64,000 bases of DNA from Laburnicola sp. R22_1 (Eukaryota; Ascomycota; Dothideomycetes; Pleosporales; Didymosphaeriaceae): the NCBI GenBank assembly GCA_014281115.1, contig JACONQ010000004.1:1860001-1924000 (forward strand), written 5' to 3'. Position 1 is the first letter of the stretch; each line of letters begins with the position of its first letter. Positions 46,828 to 59,111 of the stretch are shown here, piece after piece. The notes beneath the pieces are model-generated. The model was given only the letters and a program-made list of their open reading frames with translations, was not told the DNA's origin and did not search any database. The translations under genes were made by a program, and so were the position numbers.

Positions 46828-46877
46828 CAGGCTGCTAAATAGTTTAGCTTGCAAGAATCTTCTAAGCTAAGGGGGTG

Positions 46878-47063
46878 TGTTAGATATACAGCTATTAGAT
46901 AGAACAAGCGCGTTAAGGTTGGATCTGTATAATAAAGTAGGGACTACCTGGCTTAGCACACTAGCAAAGAAGTCAGAACTAGCCAAACACAATGGACAAA
47001 AACACAATACAATTATTATTATCTATTAAGGCGCATTATTGCATTTAACTATTAAATCTAACA
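46878..47063 (+). repeat. C5 3' LTR
   Basis: 186 bp after the purine tract CTAAGGGGGTG. Confidence 0.93.
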
Positions 47064-49177
47064 ATCGCATTCTAATAGGTTATAACCTTCCTATAATATA
47101 GAAGTAAGAATAAGACTATTAATAGAAAAGAGATAGTAAAACTCTTCTAAGAATAAATAGTAATATAGCACCCAATTAAGGATAAATAAAGGGGCGCCTT
47201 TGCTATTATAGGACTATCTCTTACTAATAGTGGTATAACCACCTAGGCCGCAGCTAGGGACGCCCAATATGTGGATAAAGCAGCATTACCCAAGCGAGGC
47301 AGATTATGCGCTAATAAAGCTGGCCCTAAAGCCAAATCTAAGTAGTCCGTACGAGTTACTAACAATAAGCTAATAGCAGTTAGAGGCCAAGAGAGATTAA
47401 ATCCTAAGTGCCCTGCTTGTAAACAACGCTATAGTCTAAAAGACTACTTTTACACATTCCCTAATAAACAACCTAAATAGTTTAAACTAAAGCCTACTAT
47501 AAAGGCGGTTATAATATATAGGTTAAAGAATAACTCTGTGCTTATAGAGCGCATAAGATCCATAAAGCGTTAAAAGTTATAGATACTAAAAATTAAATCA
47601 TTAAAGACCCCTACTCTAACTTAAATTACTGAGATTACTAACAATAAATAACTAGATAGCAGATAGATTACTATTCTCTTCGCGAGCTTTAATACTATCG
47701 CAGCCTTCTACTACTTAGACCTAAACACATACCCACTATATAACTCTATAATCCTTAATTCTAGTATAACCTGCCACATCTTTAATAATATTAATCGCTT
47801 TGTCTTATAGCGACTACCGTTGCTAGGAGACTTTATATAGGCGGGATTATTATAAGTATAGATAAGAGGATATAGGAGTGTCTATCTTCACGTTAAGAGT
47901 AAGGAGGGAAATTACTTAGTAAGGTTAGATAATATTGCCTACTATTCTAGTCTACTTTATAACCTAGTGTCCTTCTAATTACTCTAAAGGCAAGGCCTCT
48001 AGTAGGACACTAAGTTAGACCTAACAATAATTAGAAGACAAGATAATACAATTCTGGCTAAACTCTAAGAAATCTATAATTAATAGGTACTAGAGTTTAT
48101 ACTAATATTAAAATTAACTTGTACCACGATTAATAGTACGTACGCTATACACAAATTTACCTTGCGCACTATATAATAAGCGCAAAAGGCGAACGCCATT
48201 ATATGGCACAAATAACTAGGCTACCTAGGCCCTTAGGCACTAGAGCACATAGTGAATTATAGTGAAGGGGTACGTATTAAAGGGTTAACCACAGTCTAAT
48301 GCGACGCTTACGGTAGATTAAAGCTTAGGCGACAAATTAGACGTTAGGCTAGACAAATTAATAATAGCCTAGAAGAGAGAGTCGCTATAGACTTTTACAA
48401 CTTTAAAGACAAGAGCTTAACTAGTAAAAAGAGTATAATACTTATCTCTAATTGTTTCTTAGGCATAGCTTCGGACTTCTACTTTAAAGACAATTAACCA
48501 GCACAAACAATTATTAAGCTACTAAAGGAACTTATACTATTTATAAAAGTATAGTTTAAGGTAACTACAAAAGTTATTAAATCTAATAATAAGATTTTCT
48601 TAATTATATAAGACGTTTATAGGGAGTGTGTTAATAAAGAGATTATTATTAAGCCTTTAGCACTCGATACCTAAGCTTAAAATAGAGGGGCTAAACACTT
48701 AGAGGGTGTAATTAAGAAAAAGAGCTGTGCAATGCGACTTAACGCCAACCTTCCCTAAACACTATGGCTAGAAATTATACGAGCGATCGTATACCTATAT
48801 AATTAAACGCTAAACTACGCTAATTAAGAGTAATTACTACACAAAGTATTTTTTATAATAGTTGCCTACCAAAACAGTATTGTTACCTAACTAAAGAAAC
48901 TAAACCAGGCTTACCTTAGAGTCTATAGCTATAAAGCTTTTGCCTTAACTAACAATATAAAACGCGGCAAGAGCAAGCTCCAAAGGCTCGACCTAAAGGT
49001 ATAAGTTAGTTACCTAGTAGGCTATTAATTAATAAACATCTAAAGAGTATGGATACCTCTACTTAACAAAGTTATTAGTATACGCAATATTATCTTTAAT
49101 AAAAATTAAGTGTTCTTAGGTAAACAAAAAGACCTATTAGACAACCTTATATATAGCACTACTAAAGAGATTACTAT
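47064..49177 (+). pseudogene. C4 gag end, protease and integrase
   Basis: Continues C4 gag after C5. It has the zinc knuckle 'CPACKQRYSLKDY' (His and last Cys changed to Tyr), the gag/pol stop TAA CTA GAT at 47649, protease 'IILNSSITCHIFNN' (Asp lost), and the integrase zinc finger with 'WHKQLGYLGPQ' (one His to Tyr) and 'CDAYGRLK' (Cys to Tyr). The integrase core reads 'VAIDFYNF', 'VIKSNNKIF' and 'NRGAKHLEG', so the second Asp and the Glu are lost. It stops at the C6 insertion (ACTAT at 49173-49177 and 56678-56682). TA at 47612-47613 is the empty site matching the Tc1 insertion in C7. Confidence 0.88.
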
Positions 49178-49469
49178 TGTCAGATAGACAGTCACTGTGA
49201 AATCCAGTGGGTAGGTGTGTACGATTATATGGCCCCTTACAGTGGTAATCAGTGTAAATCACTGTGATTTCACTGTGAAATACACTAAGGAGGCTGGCGC
49301 ACTACTGTTTTACACTGCCCCTGTACTAGTCTAAATAGTACTAGTGCGGCTTAGTACTAGATAGTTACTTCTCGCGGTAGCCGAGCTTCTCCGACAGAAC
49401 ACACACAATCAATTAATCAACCCACCACTTTTCTATCTCAACTCATTAAGAATACCCGTATATCTGACA
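49178..49469 (+). repeat. C6 5' LTR
   Basis: 292 bp. It contains three CACTGTGA motifs in its first 110 bp and holds the uninterrupted version of the LINE target site near 49424-49450. Confidence 0.94.
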
Positions 49470-49487
49470 ATTAAGAGTCTCACTGCC
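49470..49487 (+). promoter_or_regulatory. C6 primer-binding site, half tRNA-Lys type
   Basis: ATTAAGAGTCTCACTGCC directly after the LTR, identical to C1. Confidence 0.75.
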
Positions 49488-49505
49488 TCGATCAAACTGA
49501 TTATT

Positions 49506-52500
49506 ATGTCTCTATCAATACTTAGGGTTTCCACAGTGATCCTGACCGACTATTCGAACTACACACCATGGCTGAGGCAAATCAAAGCCCGAGCCCAATC
49601 ACTGGAGGTCTGGGATCTCATCGACCCAGCCCTACCTATCGAACCTACGATCAAACCAATCATGCCAACGGCACCAGACGTTGGTTTCTATCAACCAAAT
49701 AGCGTGTTTACCAACGCACACCCGACCAACCCCAACGAACGTCCAACGCTGCCGTCGCAGCTATCGCAAATTGGTCTAAAGGGTTACAATGAGGATATAA
49801 ACTACTACAAGAATTAACTCGAAACCTTCAAGATACTCGACCGCGCATACCGCGATGAGAAGGCGAACCTAGACAAACTAGTTACCCTTATACAATCAAC
49901 GACCTCGGTACACTTGCAGACCAATTGCTGCATACTAGGTTAATCAATCAGACAATGGATCAAGAACCTCACAATTACAGTTGGGGTCGACCAAGATGAC
50001 GAAGAACAACAAGCAAGGGCTAGGTATCAAGATGCCCTCAAGCCGATGAGGACTGCTAGATCATGGGCGACCTGGCTTGCTGAGTACGATCATGCAGCTA
50101 CAGAAGCTGAGTTCAACAGAGTCCCAGAGCTCCAGAAGCCTGACTCAGTTAAGAAGGATTTTATGAAGGCAGTGTCCAACATCGCACCTGTTTAGGTTAC
50201 GACCTTCCATCAGAATAGGAGCAAGGATCATGCTGTTAGAAGAAAAGAAATGGTGAAACTCTTCCGAGAACACATGGTAATGCAGCACCCGATCAAGGGC
50301 AAACAAAAGGGCGCTTTTGCTGTTGCAGGACCATCTCTCGCTGATGGTGGTGCAACCACCCAGACCACAGATGTGGACGCCTATCCTGTGGATGAAGCAG
50401 CATCACTCAAGCGAGGCAGATCACGCGCCAAGAAAGCTGGCTCTAAAACCAAATCCAAGCAGTCCGCGATTACAGACGATGAGCCAACGGCAGTTGGTGG
50501 CCGAGAAGGATCAAACCTCAAGTGCCCTGCTTGTGAACAACGCCATAATCTGAAAGACTGCTTTTACGCTTTCCCTGAGAAACGACCTGAATGGTTTCAA
50601 CCGAAGCCAGCAATGGTTGCCCTGATGAAATTCAGGATGGAGAATGACCCAGCGCTCATGGAAAGCATGAGATCCGTAAAGCGTCCAAGATCACAGACAC
50701 CAAGAATCAAACAATCAAGCACCCCTACTCCAACTCGAATCACTGAAGTTGCTGACGATGAATGACTAGATGGCAGACGAATCACCGTCCTCTCAGCGAG
50801 CTTCAATGCCGCCTCCTACCACTCAGACCCGAACACATACCCACTACGTTACTCCGCGATCCTCGATTCTGGCACAACTTGCCACATTTTCAATGATATC
50901 GATCGTTTCGTCACGCTGCGACCACCGTCGCCAGGAGACTTTATATGGGCGGGCTCAACACGAGTATAGATTAGGGGATATGGGAGTGTCCATCTACACG
51001 TCAAGAGTGTATAAGGAAATAGGGTAATAAGGCTAGACAACGTCGCCTACTGCCCTAATCTGCTATGCAACCTAGTGTCTTTCCGATTACTCCGCAGGCA
51101 AGGCCTCTAGTAGGACACGCTAGCAGATCCAACAACAATCAAGAGAAGGGACAATACGATCCTCGCCGAACTTCAAGAAATACACAATCAATGGGTACTG
51201 GAGTTCAGAGCAACACCAACACCAAATCGTACTATACCCAATAGTACGTACGCCACACACAAGATCACTACGCGCACCGCACGACGAGCGCAGAAGGCGG
51301 ACGCCAACACATGGCACAAACGACTAGGCCACCCAGGTCCTCAGGCGCTGGAACACACAGTGAATCACTGTGAGGGGGTGCGCCTTAAAGGACTAACTAC
51401 GGTCTAATGCGATGCTTGCGGCAGATTAAAGCTAAAGCGACAAATTAGACAATAGGCTAAACAAATTAATGACAGTCCCAGTGAGAGAGTCGCTATAGAC
51501 TTTCACAACTTCGAAGATAAGAGCTCCACTGGCGAGAAAAGCTAAATGCTTATTACTGATTGATTCTTAGGCATGGCTTGGGATTTCTACTTCAAAGACA
51601 ACTAACCAGCACGAACAATTATCAAACTGTTGAAGGAATTTGTACTATTCATAAAAGTACAGTTCAAGGTAACAGTTAAAGTCATCGAATCGGACAATGA
51701 GATCTTCTCAGTTAAGCAAGACGTTCACAGATGGTGTGTCAGTGAAGGTATCGTTATCGAGCCTTCAGCACCTAATACCCAAGCTCAAAATGGAGGAGCT
51801 GAACGCTTAGGGGGTGTAATCAAGGAGAAGAGTCGTGCAATGCGACTTGACGCCAACCTTCCCTAGACACTATAGCCAGAAATCACACGAGCGGCTGTAT
51901 ACCTATACAATCGAACTCCGAACTACACCAATCGATGGCGATCACCACACGAAGTATTCTTTACAACAGTTGCTTTCCAAAACAGCATTGTCACTCAACC
52001 AAAGAAACCGAACCAGGCTCACCTTAGGGCCTATGGCTGTAAAGCCTTCGCCATGACCGACGATACAAAACGCAGCAAGAGCAAGCTCTAAAGGTTAGAT
52101 CCAAAAGCATGGATTGGATACCTAGTGGGCTACCAATCAACAAACATCTGGAGGATATGGATACCTCCACTTGGGAAAGTCATCAGTACCCAAGACGTTA
52201 TCTTTAACGAAAAATTAGTATTCTTAGGTAAAGAAGAAGACCTGTTAGACAACCTTATGCATAGCACTTATAAAGAGATTGCTGCATAGACCCGATCAGT
52301 GGAGCTACCGCCCTCACCACCAGAACACGAAAACACCGAGTCTTTATACGAGGATGAGTCGATCACTGACTCCCGCGAGGATGACGATAATGCTCCAGGG
52401 TACTATTAAGGGAGGAAGATCAATTACACCTACCCAACACCACTAGCGACACCTCCGCCTGTCGCACTGCTTGCCCAATTAATGGCGAGCCTCAAACACG

Positions 52501-54296
52501 ATCAACATAAACAATTTCCCTTTAGATCACCACAGCCAGATCAACGCGCTGTGCCATAGGCAGCCGCTTTCCTAGCCGGAACACAGGCAGGTAGCAGAGG
52601 CAAATACAAGGGGAAGCCGCTCGACAAAGCGCAATTCAATCGCATGCTTACAGCAGGAAAGAAACCCTACTAAAGTGAATTACTAGAGCCTCTATCTTGC
52701 GGAACATGGTTAGAAGACTACCTGCTATTCAATATGTGGAAGGATGCTGAGCGAGTACACCTACAAAGCTACAAGGAGATAAGGTCTTGGAGTGAGGTGC
52801 CCGTTTCCCTAGTGCGATTACGCGGCCACTAAATCCTCGACTGCATATGGGTGTATACATACAAACTCGACAAACATCATCAATTTTAGAAGTGCAAGGC
52901 TAGGTTGGTAGTACGTGGAGATCAACAACGCCACCTTACTACTCAAGACACCTACGCCGCAACCCTTGCAGGACGATCATTTCGCCTACTCATGGCTATG
53001 GCAGCTCGGTATGACCTAGAGCTCAGCCAGTACGACGTCACTAACGCTTTCGTCCATGCGAAACTGGACAGAGAACTCTACATGAGAATGCCCCGAGGTT
53101 ATACCTAACCTGGCACTATCCTACAGTTGCATAAGGCACTGTATGGTCTTTAAATCTTACCACTGCTGTGGCAGAGAGAATTTACTAGTGCTCTTAAGGA
53201 TCTTAGTTTTGCCGCAGTCCCTTATGAGTCTTGCTATATGATTAAAGATGGCATTATTATATTCTTCTATGTAGACGACCTTATTGTCGCCTACTTAAGG
53301 GATCAGAAACACGCTGCTGACGCAGTAATAAAAAAGATAAGTATAAAGTTTACCCTTACTAGAGGTAACGATCTTTAGTGGTTTCTAGGGATTGAAATTG
53401 TTAGAGACCGTGCAAGTAGGCAACTCTGGCTATTACAGGCGTCCTATGTGGACAAGATTAGTTGCCTTATTAACTGACGCGACCTTAAACATGAAACCCT
53501 AATGTTAGCAGTTGAACTGCTACTTTAAGAAGGACTTGCCATAAAGGTAGAGATTAACCGATACTAGCGAAAGATAGGATTAATCCTATACGCTGCAGTA
53601 ACTACGCGCCCTGATATCGCTTTCGCAAGCTCCTGATTATCGCGCTTCCTATTAAATCCCAGCGACGACTATTACAAAGCCGCCGACCGTGTACTGCTAT
53701 ACTTATCCTCTACCTAATTACTAGGGCTACGCTTTGGAGATGTAGACACCTACAAGGTTGCTAGCGACGCGTTGTTTGTATACAATACCCTTGACAGAAA
53801 GAGCTCGCAAGGATATATTATTAAGCTGTTTGGTAGACTTGTTGCCTAGAAGGCAAACAAACAAGATACTGTCACTACTTTGACAACTAAAGCTAAGTTG
53901 CTGGCACTCTTATAGGTTGTAAAGGAGGCACTCTTTATGGCTTAGTTAATCGCTGAACTTAAGATTAAACTCTTATCCTTAACAATTACTATTAATTGCG
54001 ACAATTAACAAACTATTCGACTTGTTATTAAAGAAATTGCCAAGTTACAAACAAAGCTTAGGCACGTTAATATACACAATTATTGGCTTTAATAAGAAGT
54101 AGTACGTGGAGCTATTAAAATCCAGTACTAACAATTAGAAGAAATAGCAGCAGATGGCCTTACAAAGGCTCTGCCAGCTGGCAAATGGACTAAGTTCGTA
54201 AATCAACTCGGACTTGAAGACGTTAGGGGTAGGATCACCGACCAAGAGGTCGACCTTGACGAATTGGAAGACAGGATGGAAGCTTTTGGACTATGA
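49506..54296 (+). pseudogene. C6 Gag-Pol polyprotein; stops but all catalytic residues kept
   Basis: One frame of 1596 codons from the ATG at 49506 ('MSLSILRVSTVILTDYSNYT') to TGA at 54294. Gag has an intact zinc knuckle 'CPACEQRHNLKDC' near 50525. A TGA CTA stop at 50763 separates gag from pol. Protease 'AILDSGTTCHIFND' keeps DSG. Integrase has HHCC ('WHKRLGHPG' ... 'CDACGRLK') and an intact triad in 'AIDFHNF', 'VIESDNEIF' and 'NGGAERLGG'. RT has 'QYDVTNAFVHAKLDRE' and YVDD at 53268-53279. RNase H has 'VASDALFVYN'. Gag has three TAG/TAA codons and pol many more, concentrated at 51040-51620 and after 53100. It could not yield full-length protein, but it is the best guide to the ancestral sequence. 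Confidence 0.93.
50763..50768 (+). promoter_or_regulatory. C6 gag/pol readthrough-type stop, TGA CTA G
   Basis: TGA followed by CTAGATGG, in frame with the zinc knuckle upstream and the DSG protease downstream. It fits a leaky-stop strategy for making Gag-Pol. Confidence 0.68.
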
Positions 54297-54623
54297 GTTA
54301 TAGTACGGCTGCGAAGAATTGGGTCCAGCTTGAGATGGTTCCAAGCTGAGGGGGTGTGTCAGATAGACAGTCACTGTGAAATCCAGTGGGTAGGTGTGTA
54401 CGATCATATGGCCCCTTACAGTGGTAATCAGTGTAAATCACTGTGATTTCACTGTGAAATACACTAAGGAGGCTGGCGCACTACTGTTTTACACTGCCCC
54501 TGTACTAGTCTAAATAGTACTAGTGCGGCTTAGTACTAGATAGTTACTTCTCGCGGTAGCCGAGCTTCTCCGACAGAACACACACAATCAATCAACCAAC
54601 CCACCACTTTTCCATCTCAACTC

Positions 54624-56638
54624 CCGCCAAGACAAGGGTGGTCGCACATCACATCCGCAGCCTGGCTCGGATCAAACACGGCCCCCCACCGGGGTCCCTC
54701 CGCAAGGCGGTGATCGCCTGCGTCCTCCCACGGCTCCTGTACGGCGCGGAGGCCTGGTACGGAGGCAGGACAAAGCCCTCCAGAATCACGTGCCAATCGA
54801 GAAGCGCTGTGGTAAGCACCCGACTGGGCTGGCACATTGACGCACTCGACAAAGTCCTCAAGCAGGCATGTAGAGCCGTCGTACCGGCCTATCGGACCAC
54901 ACCCACCACCACCGTCTTTAGGGACGCAGGTCTCCCTTCAGCGGCAGTGGCACTTAAGACATGCAAGCTTCGCTTCGCAGCACACCTGCTAACAATTGAC
55001 GATAAGCACCCGCTAACTGCTAGAACCCTCCTGCCCACAGTCAGAAGAGGCCAAGGCGCAGGCCTCCCACAGAGAGCCCGCTCGAAGGTACAGCAACTCG
55101 CACAGATCTTCGACCCAGTACCCCGACTGGAGTTCCGCGCCCCCCACTACTCCCGCGGGAGCCGCGCCGACCCCACAGGCCGAGTGGCCAAGAAGGACGC
55201 CGCCCGTCACTTCAAGGAGTGGTGGGCTCTCCTCCCGCCGACCGCTATCACCGTCTTCTCAGACGGCTCCGAACAATGGATTGACGGCGTCAAGCACGTC
55301 ACGTACGGCTACGCCGTATACGAAGGGCAGGCCCTCACCCTGCAGGGCAACGGCTCCCTCAACCCCAGGTCCCACGTTTTCGATGCCGAAGCTGTCGGCG
55401 CGTGGCGAGGACTCGCCCACACGCTCAATACGCCCGCCTACCAGCTGAGACGCATATACATGTGCATTAACAACACTTCTGTTATATAGTGCATAAGAGG
55501 CAACCCGTCCCCCTCCTCGCAGTGGGCGTTCGTCAGGTGCCAGGAGACAATGGAGAACTTGGAAATCGCTGTCCGGTGGGCCCCAGGTCACTGCGAAATA
55601 GAAGGGAATGAATTGGCGGACCAGCTAGCCAACAACGCAGCAAAGTCCCCTCGACCTCCATACGGCATGGCAGCTGAGCCTACGGTCTCAGGCCTTAAGT
55701 CAGACGTTCGCGCCTACACTAGGAGCGCTGAGATGGACTAGTGGCGCGCCCACTCGCCTAAGTTGTCTAAATAGTACATGCAGTAGGACCTCACTTACCG
55801 CCCTGCGAAACAGCCAAAGGAGCTCACCCTCCAACGACCGACGCTTGCTAAGCTGTTGTCCATGCGCACCCGCCACGGACACTACGCCTGGTACCATAAG
55901 AAGTTCAGGCACGAAGACGCCGTCACAGAATGCCCCTGCGGGGCAGACCTGGCGCCCAACCACATTGTACACTGCCCACGATCAGTTCGAAAGTTCCGCT
56001 ACTGGCCGAAACGGCCAGCGTGCCCCCCCAGCACCACTAGGGAGGGCGTGGAATACCTGAAGGCACTTGAGCCAAAAGATTTCCAACTTCTACTTGAACT
56101 TATTAACCCTTCAGAAGATTAACACTTAGCAACAAAAAGCTACCTTTTATTCTTAGGCTTAACTTACACTATATGGACAGCTCCTCTAGCGCCAACTCCG
56201 TTAGAGCTCCCAGCAGGCGTGTCTCTCCCCGTCAACTTGCTACACGCGGCAACTCCCTACCTACTCTCCACTCTCCTTATCCCTCCCTTCCTTTTCTAGC
56301 TACTCTCCTTACCTATTCTTACTAGTTACACGCTAAAGTCTTAGCACTTTTCAATACAGTTTCAGGGCAGCCGAAGCTGCCCCTACTTTAGTTTTAGTTT
56401 ACATGTATAATAGATACACCCTGACACCTTAGCCTATAGGCAAGAAGACAAAGATTTAGCCCCCGCATGGAGGGGGGCGGACTCTTACGAGCCGCTGCAA
56501 GAGATGGCGATAGCTTCACAGCAAGAAACGCCTTCACCATTTTGGCTGGCTCCAAAACGGTTGCTCGGCGCGTCCCCATGCCCCATGGGAGGCTAGAACA
56601 TTGCGTTCCTGGACGTTAATCAATACTACTACTACTAC
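54624..56638 (+). mobile_element. 5'-truncated Tad/I-type LINE in the C6 3' LTR
   Basis: The 14 bp duplication TTCCATCTCAACTC lies at 54610-54623 and 56639-56652. The body starts inside ORF2, so the element is 5'-truncated, as is usual after target-primed reverse transcription. After the ORF there is about 500 bp of 3' untranslated sequence ending in an (ACT)n tail (about 56624-56638) rather than poly(A). It is GC-normal and shows little RIP. Confidence 0.93.
54638..56122 (+). pseudogene. LINE ORF2 C-terminal fragment: RT thumb, RNase H, CCHC-type end
   Basis: A single frame from the truncated 5' end to 56122, broken by four TAG codons (near 55487, 55739 and two near 55770). The first part ('VLPRLLYGAEAWYGG', 'YRTTPTTTVFRDAGLP') is the post-RT region of Tad/I-type LINEs. 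RNase H follows with 'VFSDGSEQ' (Asp), 'FDAEAVGAWRGL' (Glu), 'MCINNTSVI' (the usual Asp of DNTS is Asn), and 'VRWAPGHCEIEGNELADQLA' (His and Asp). The C-terminus has 'CPCGADLAPNHIVHC', the Cys/His motif typical of these proteins. It lacks endonuclease and RT palm, so it cannot move by itself. Confidence 0.9.
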
Positions 56639-56682
56639 TTCCATCTCAACTCATTAAGAATACCCGTATATCTGACAACTAT

Positions 56683-58692
56683 ATAGACCCAAATAGTGGA
56701 GCTACCGCCCTTACCACCTGAATATAAAAATGCGAAGTCTTTCTACGAGGATAAGTTAATTATTAACTCTTATAAGGAGGACGAGGGTGCTCTAGGGTAC
56801 TATTAAGGAAGGAAGATTAATTACACCTACCCAACACTACTAGAGACACCTTTGCCTATCGCACTGCTTGCCTAATTAATAGTGAGTTTCGAATAGGACT
56901 AAATTAAAAAATTACCCATAGAAACACCATAGCCAGATTAACGCGCTGTGCTATAGGCAGCCGTCTTCCTTATAGGTACACTTGTAGGAAGTAGAGGCAA
57001 ATATAAGGGAAAGCCACTTAATAAAGCTTAATTTAATTATATGCTTATAGTAGGCAAGAAATTCTATTAAAGTTAACTGCCAGAACCTCTATTATACAGA
57101 ACCTAGATAGATAATTATCTATTATTTAAAATGTGAAAGAATACTAAGCGATCCTATTTACAAAGTTATAAAGAAATAAGATCTTAAAGTAAGGTGCCCG
57201 CAGCCTTAGTGCAATTACGCGGTTACTAGATTCTTGACTGTATGTAGGTATATACCTACAAACTTAATAATATCACAGATTATAGAAGTGTAAGGTAAGG
57301 CTAGTAGTGCGTAAAGATTAATAACGCCATTTTACTATACAGAATACCTATGCTGCAACACTTACAGGTAGATTATTTCGCCTACTTATATTAATAATAG
57401 CTTAGTTTAACCTAGAGCTAAGCTAGTATAACGTTACTAACGCCTTTGTTTATGCGAACCTGGACAGAGAAATCTACATACGGATACCCTAAGGTTATAC
57501 CCAAAGAGACACTATCCTATAGTTGCACAAGGCACTATATGGCTTACGCATCTCACTACTACTATGGTAGAGAGAATTTACTAGTGTGCTTAAGGATCTC
57601 GGTTTTACTATAGTTCTACACAAATCTTACTATATAATTAAAAATAGTATTATTATCTTCTTCTATGTAGACAACCTTATTATCGTATACTTAAAAGATT
57701 AAAAGCACGCTGCCAATATAGTAATAAAAAAGATAGGTACAAAGTTTACCCTAACTAGTAGTAACAATCTATAGTGGTTCCTAGGCATTAAAGTTGTTAG
57801 AGACTATGCTAATAGGCAACTCTAGTTATTATAAAGGTTCTATGTAAATAAGATTAGTTGTCTAATTAGCTAACGCGACCTTAAATATAATATCCTAATG
57901 TTAGTAGTTAAACTATTACCTTAAGAAGAACTCGCCATAATAGCAGAGATTAATTAGTACCAGCGGAAGGTGGGATTAATCCTCTACGCTGCAGTAACCA
58001 CGCGCCCAGATATAGCTTTTGCAAGCTCCTAATTATTATACTTCCTTTTAAACCCTAGCGACAACCATTATAACGCCGCTAATCGCGTACTACTATACCT
58101 ATTATTCACCTAATCACTAGGACTACAATTTAGAGGAGTAGACACTTATAAGGTTGCGAGCGACACTTTATTTATAGACAACACCCTTAATAAAAAAAGC
58201 TTATAGGGGTATATTATTAAATTGTTTAGTGGCCTTGTTGCCTAGAAGGCAAATAAACAAGACACTATTACTACTTTAATAACTAAAGCTAAGTTGCTAG
58301 CACTTTTATAAGTTGTAAAGGAGGCACTATTTACAGCTTAGTTAATTAATAAACTTAAGATTAAACTATCGCTATTAATAATTACTATTAATTGCGATAA
58401 CTAACAAACTATTTAACTTGTTACTAAGGAAATCGCCAAATTGCAAACTAAGCTTAGGCATATTAATATACATAATTATTAGCTTTAATAAGAAGTAGTA
58501 TATGGAGCTATTAAAGTCTAGTACTAGTAATTAGAAGAAATGGCAGCAGATAGTCTTATAAAAGCTTTACTAGCCGCCACATAGACTAAGTTCTTAAATT
58601 AACTAGGACTTAAAGACGTTAGGGGAAGGATTACTAACTAAGAGGCCAATCTTAACAAGTTAGAAGATAGGATAGAAGCTTTTAAACTATGA
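56683..58692 (+). pseudogene. C4 reverse transcriptase and RNase H
   Basis: Continues C4 pol after C6 to the TGA at 58690. The start ('VELPPLPPEYKNAKS', with acidic and Pro-rich linker) equals the integrase-RT spacer of C6. The RT has remnants of the first palm motif and the catalytic box at 57664-57675 reads YVDN. RNase H remnants occur around 58150-58500 ('VASDTLFIDN'). It carries more TAG/TAA codons than C6. Inactive. Confidence 0.87.
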
Positions 58693-58757
58693 GCAATAGT
58701 ACAACTACGCAAGAGATAGTTTAGCTTAGCCCTCTAAGGATCCAAGCTAAGGGGGTG

Positions 58758-59075
58758 TGTTAGATATTAGGTCACTGGAAATTACTATAATTTCACTGTG
58801 AAATCTAGTAGTCATATACGTCTAATTATATAGTCTCCTTATAACGATAATTAGTGTAACTTATAGTAATTTTACTGTAAGATTACTATAAAATACATAA
58901 AGGAGACTGGCGTACTACTATTATACTACTTCGCACTATTACTAGTGCGTCTTAGCGCTAGATAGATATTGCATACAATAGCTGAGCTTCTTCGATAGAG
59001 ATTACTCGACAATTAATTTATTATTAAATCGATTACTTTTATCTCATCTTATTAAAGATACTTACGTATCTGATA
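58758..59075 (+). repeat. Shared LTR: 3' LTR of C4 and 5' LTR of C7
   Basis: 318 bp preceded by the C4 purine tract and followed by a primer-binding site and a second gag. The two elements of one family are thus in tandem with one central LTR. Confidence 0.92.
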
Positions 59076-59093
59076 ATTAAGAGTCTCACTACC
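59076..59093 (+). promoter_or_regulatory. C7 primer-binding site, half tRNA-Lys type
   Basis: ATTAAGAGTCTCACTACC directly after the LTR, same as C3. Confidence 0.72.
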
Positions 59094-59111
59094 TTAATTA
59101 AACTAAAAATC

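Larger units (their letters stand above)
41984..47063 (+). mobile_element. Ty1/copia retrotransposon C5 (C2 family, 186 bp LTRs)
   Basis: LTRs 41984-42169 and 46878-47063; duplication ATCGC at 41979-41983 and 47064-47068. C7 shows the single ATCGC empty site at 59781-59785. It is the same family as C2 but 70 bp shorter internally. Confidence 0.95.
49178..56677 (+). mobile_element. Ty1/copia retrotransposon C6 (292 bp LTRs), best preserved copia
   Basis: 5' LTR 49178-49469, gag-pol 49506-54296, and 3' LTR 54357-54623 plus 56653-56677, split by a LINE. Duplication ACTAT at 49173-49177 and 56678-56682, with the empty site in C7 at 63423-63427. The LTRs differ at only four positions, three of them C-to-T at CpA. 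It is a close relative of C4/C7 inside but has a different LTR. Confidence 0.95.
54357..56677 (+). repeat. C6 3' LTR, split by LINE
   Basis: 267 bp (54357-54623) plus 25 bp (56653-56677) sum to 292 bp, the length of the 5' LTR. It is preceded by the purine tract GCTGAGGGGGTG. Confidence 0.93.
40956..59075 (+). mobile_element. Ty1/copia retrotransposon C4 (318 bp LTRs), carrying C5 and C6
   Basis: 5' LTR 40956-41273, primer-binding site 41274, gag-pol in three pieces (41310-41983, 47064-49177, 56683-58692), purine tract CTAAGGGGGTG and 3' LTR 58758-59075. C5 interrupts gag and C6 interrupts pol. The 3' LTR is at the same time the 5' LTR of C7, so no right-hand target duplication can be assigned. 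Confidence 0.92.

Noticed and set aside
49470..49487. tRNA-Lys gene fragment
   Set aside because: Only the anticodon arm is matched, on the complementary strand, always right after an LTR; it is a primer-binding site, not a tRNA gene.
54617..55210. Minus-strand open frames over the LINE
   Set aside because: Shadows in GC-rich DNA; the plus strand carries RNase H motifs in one continuous frame.
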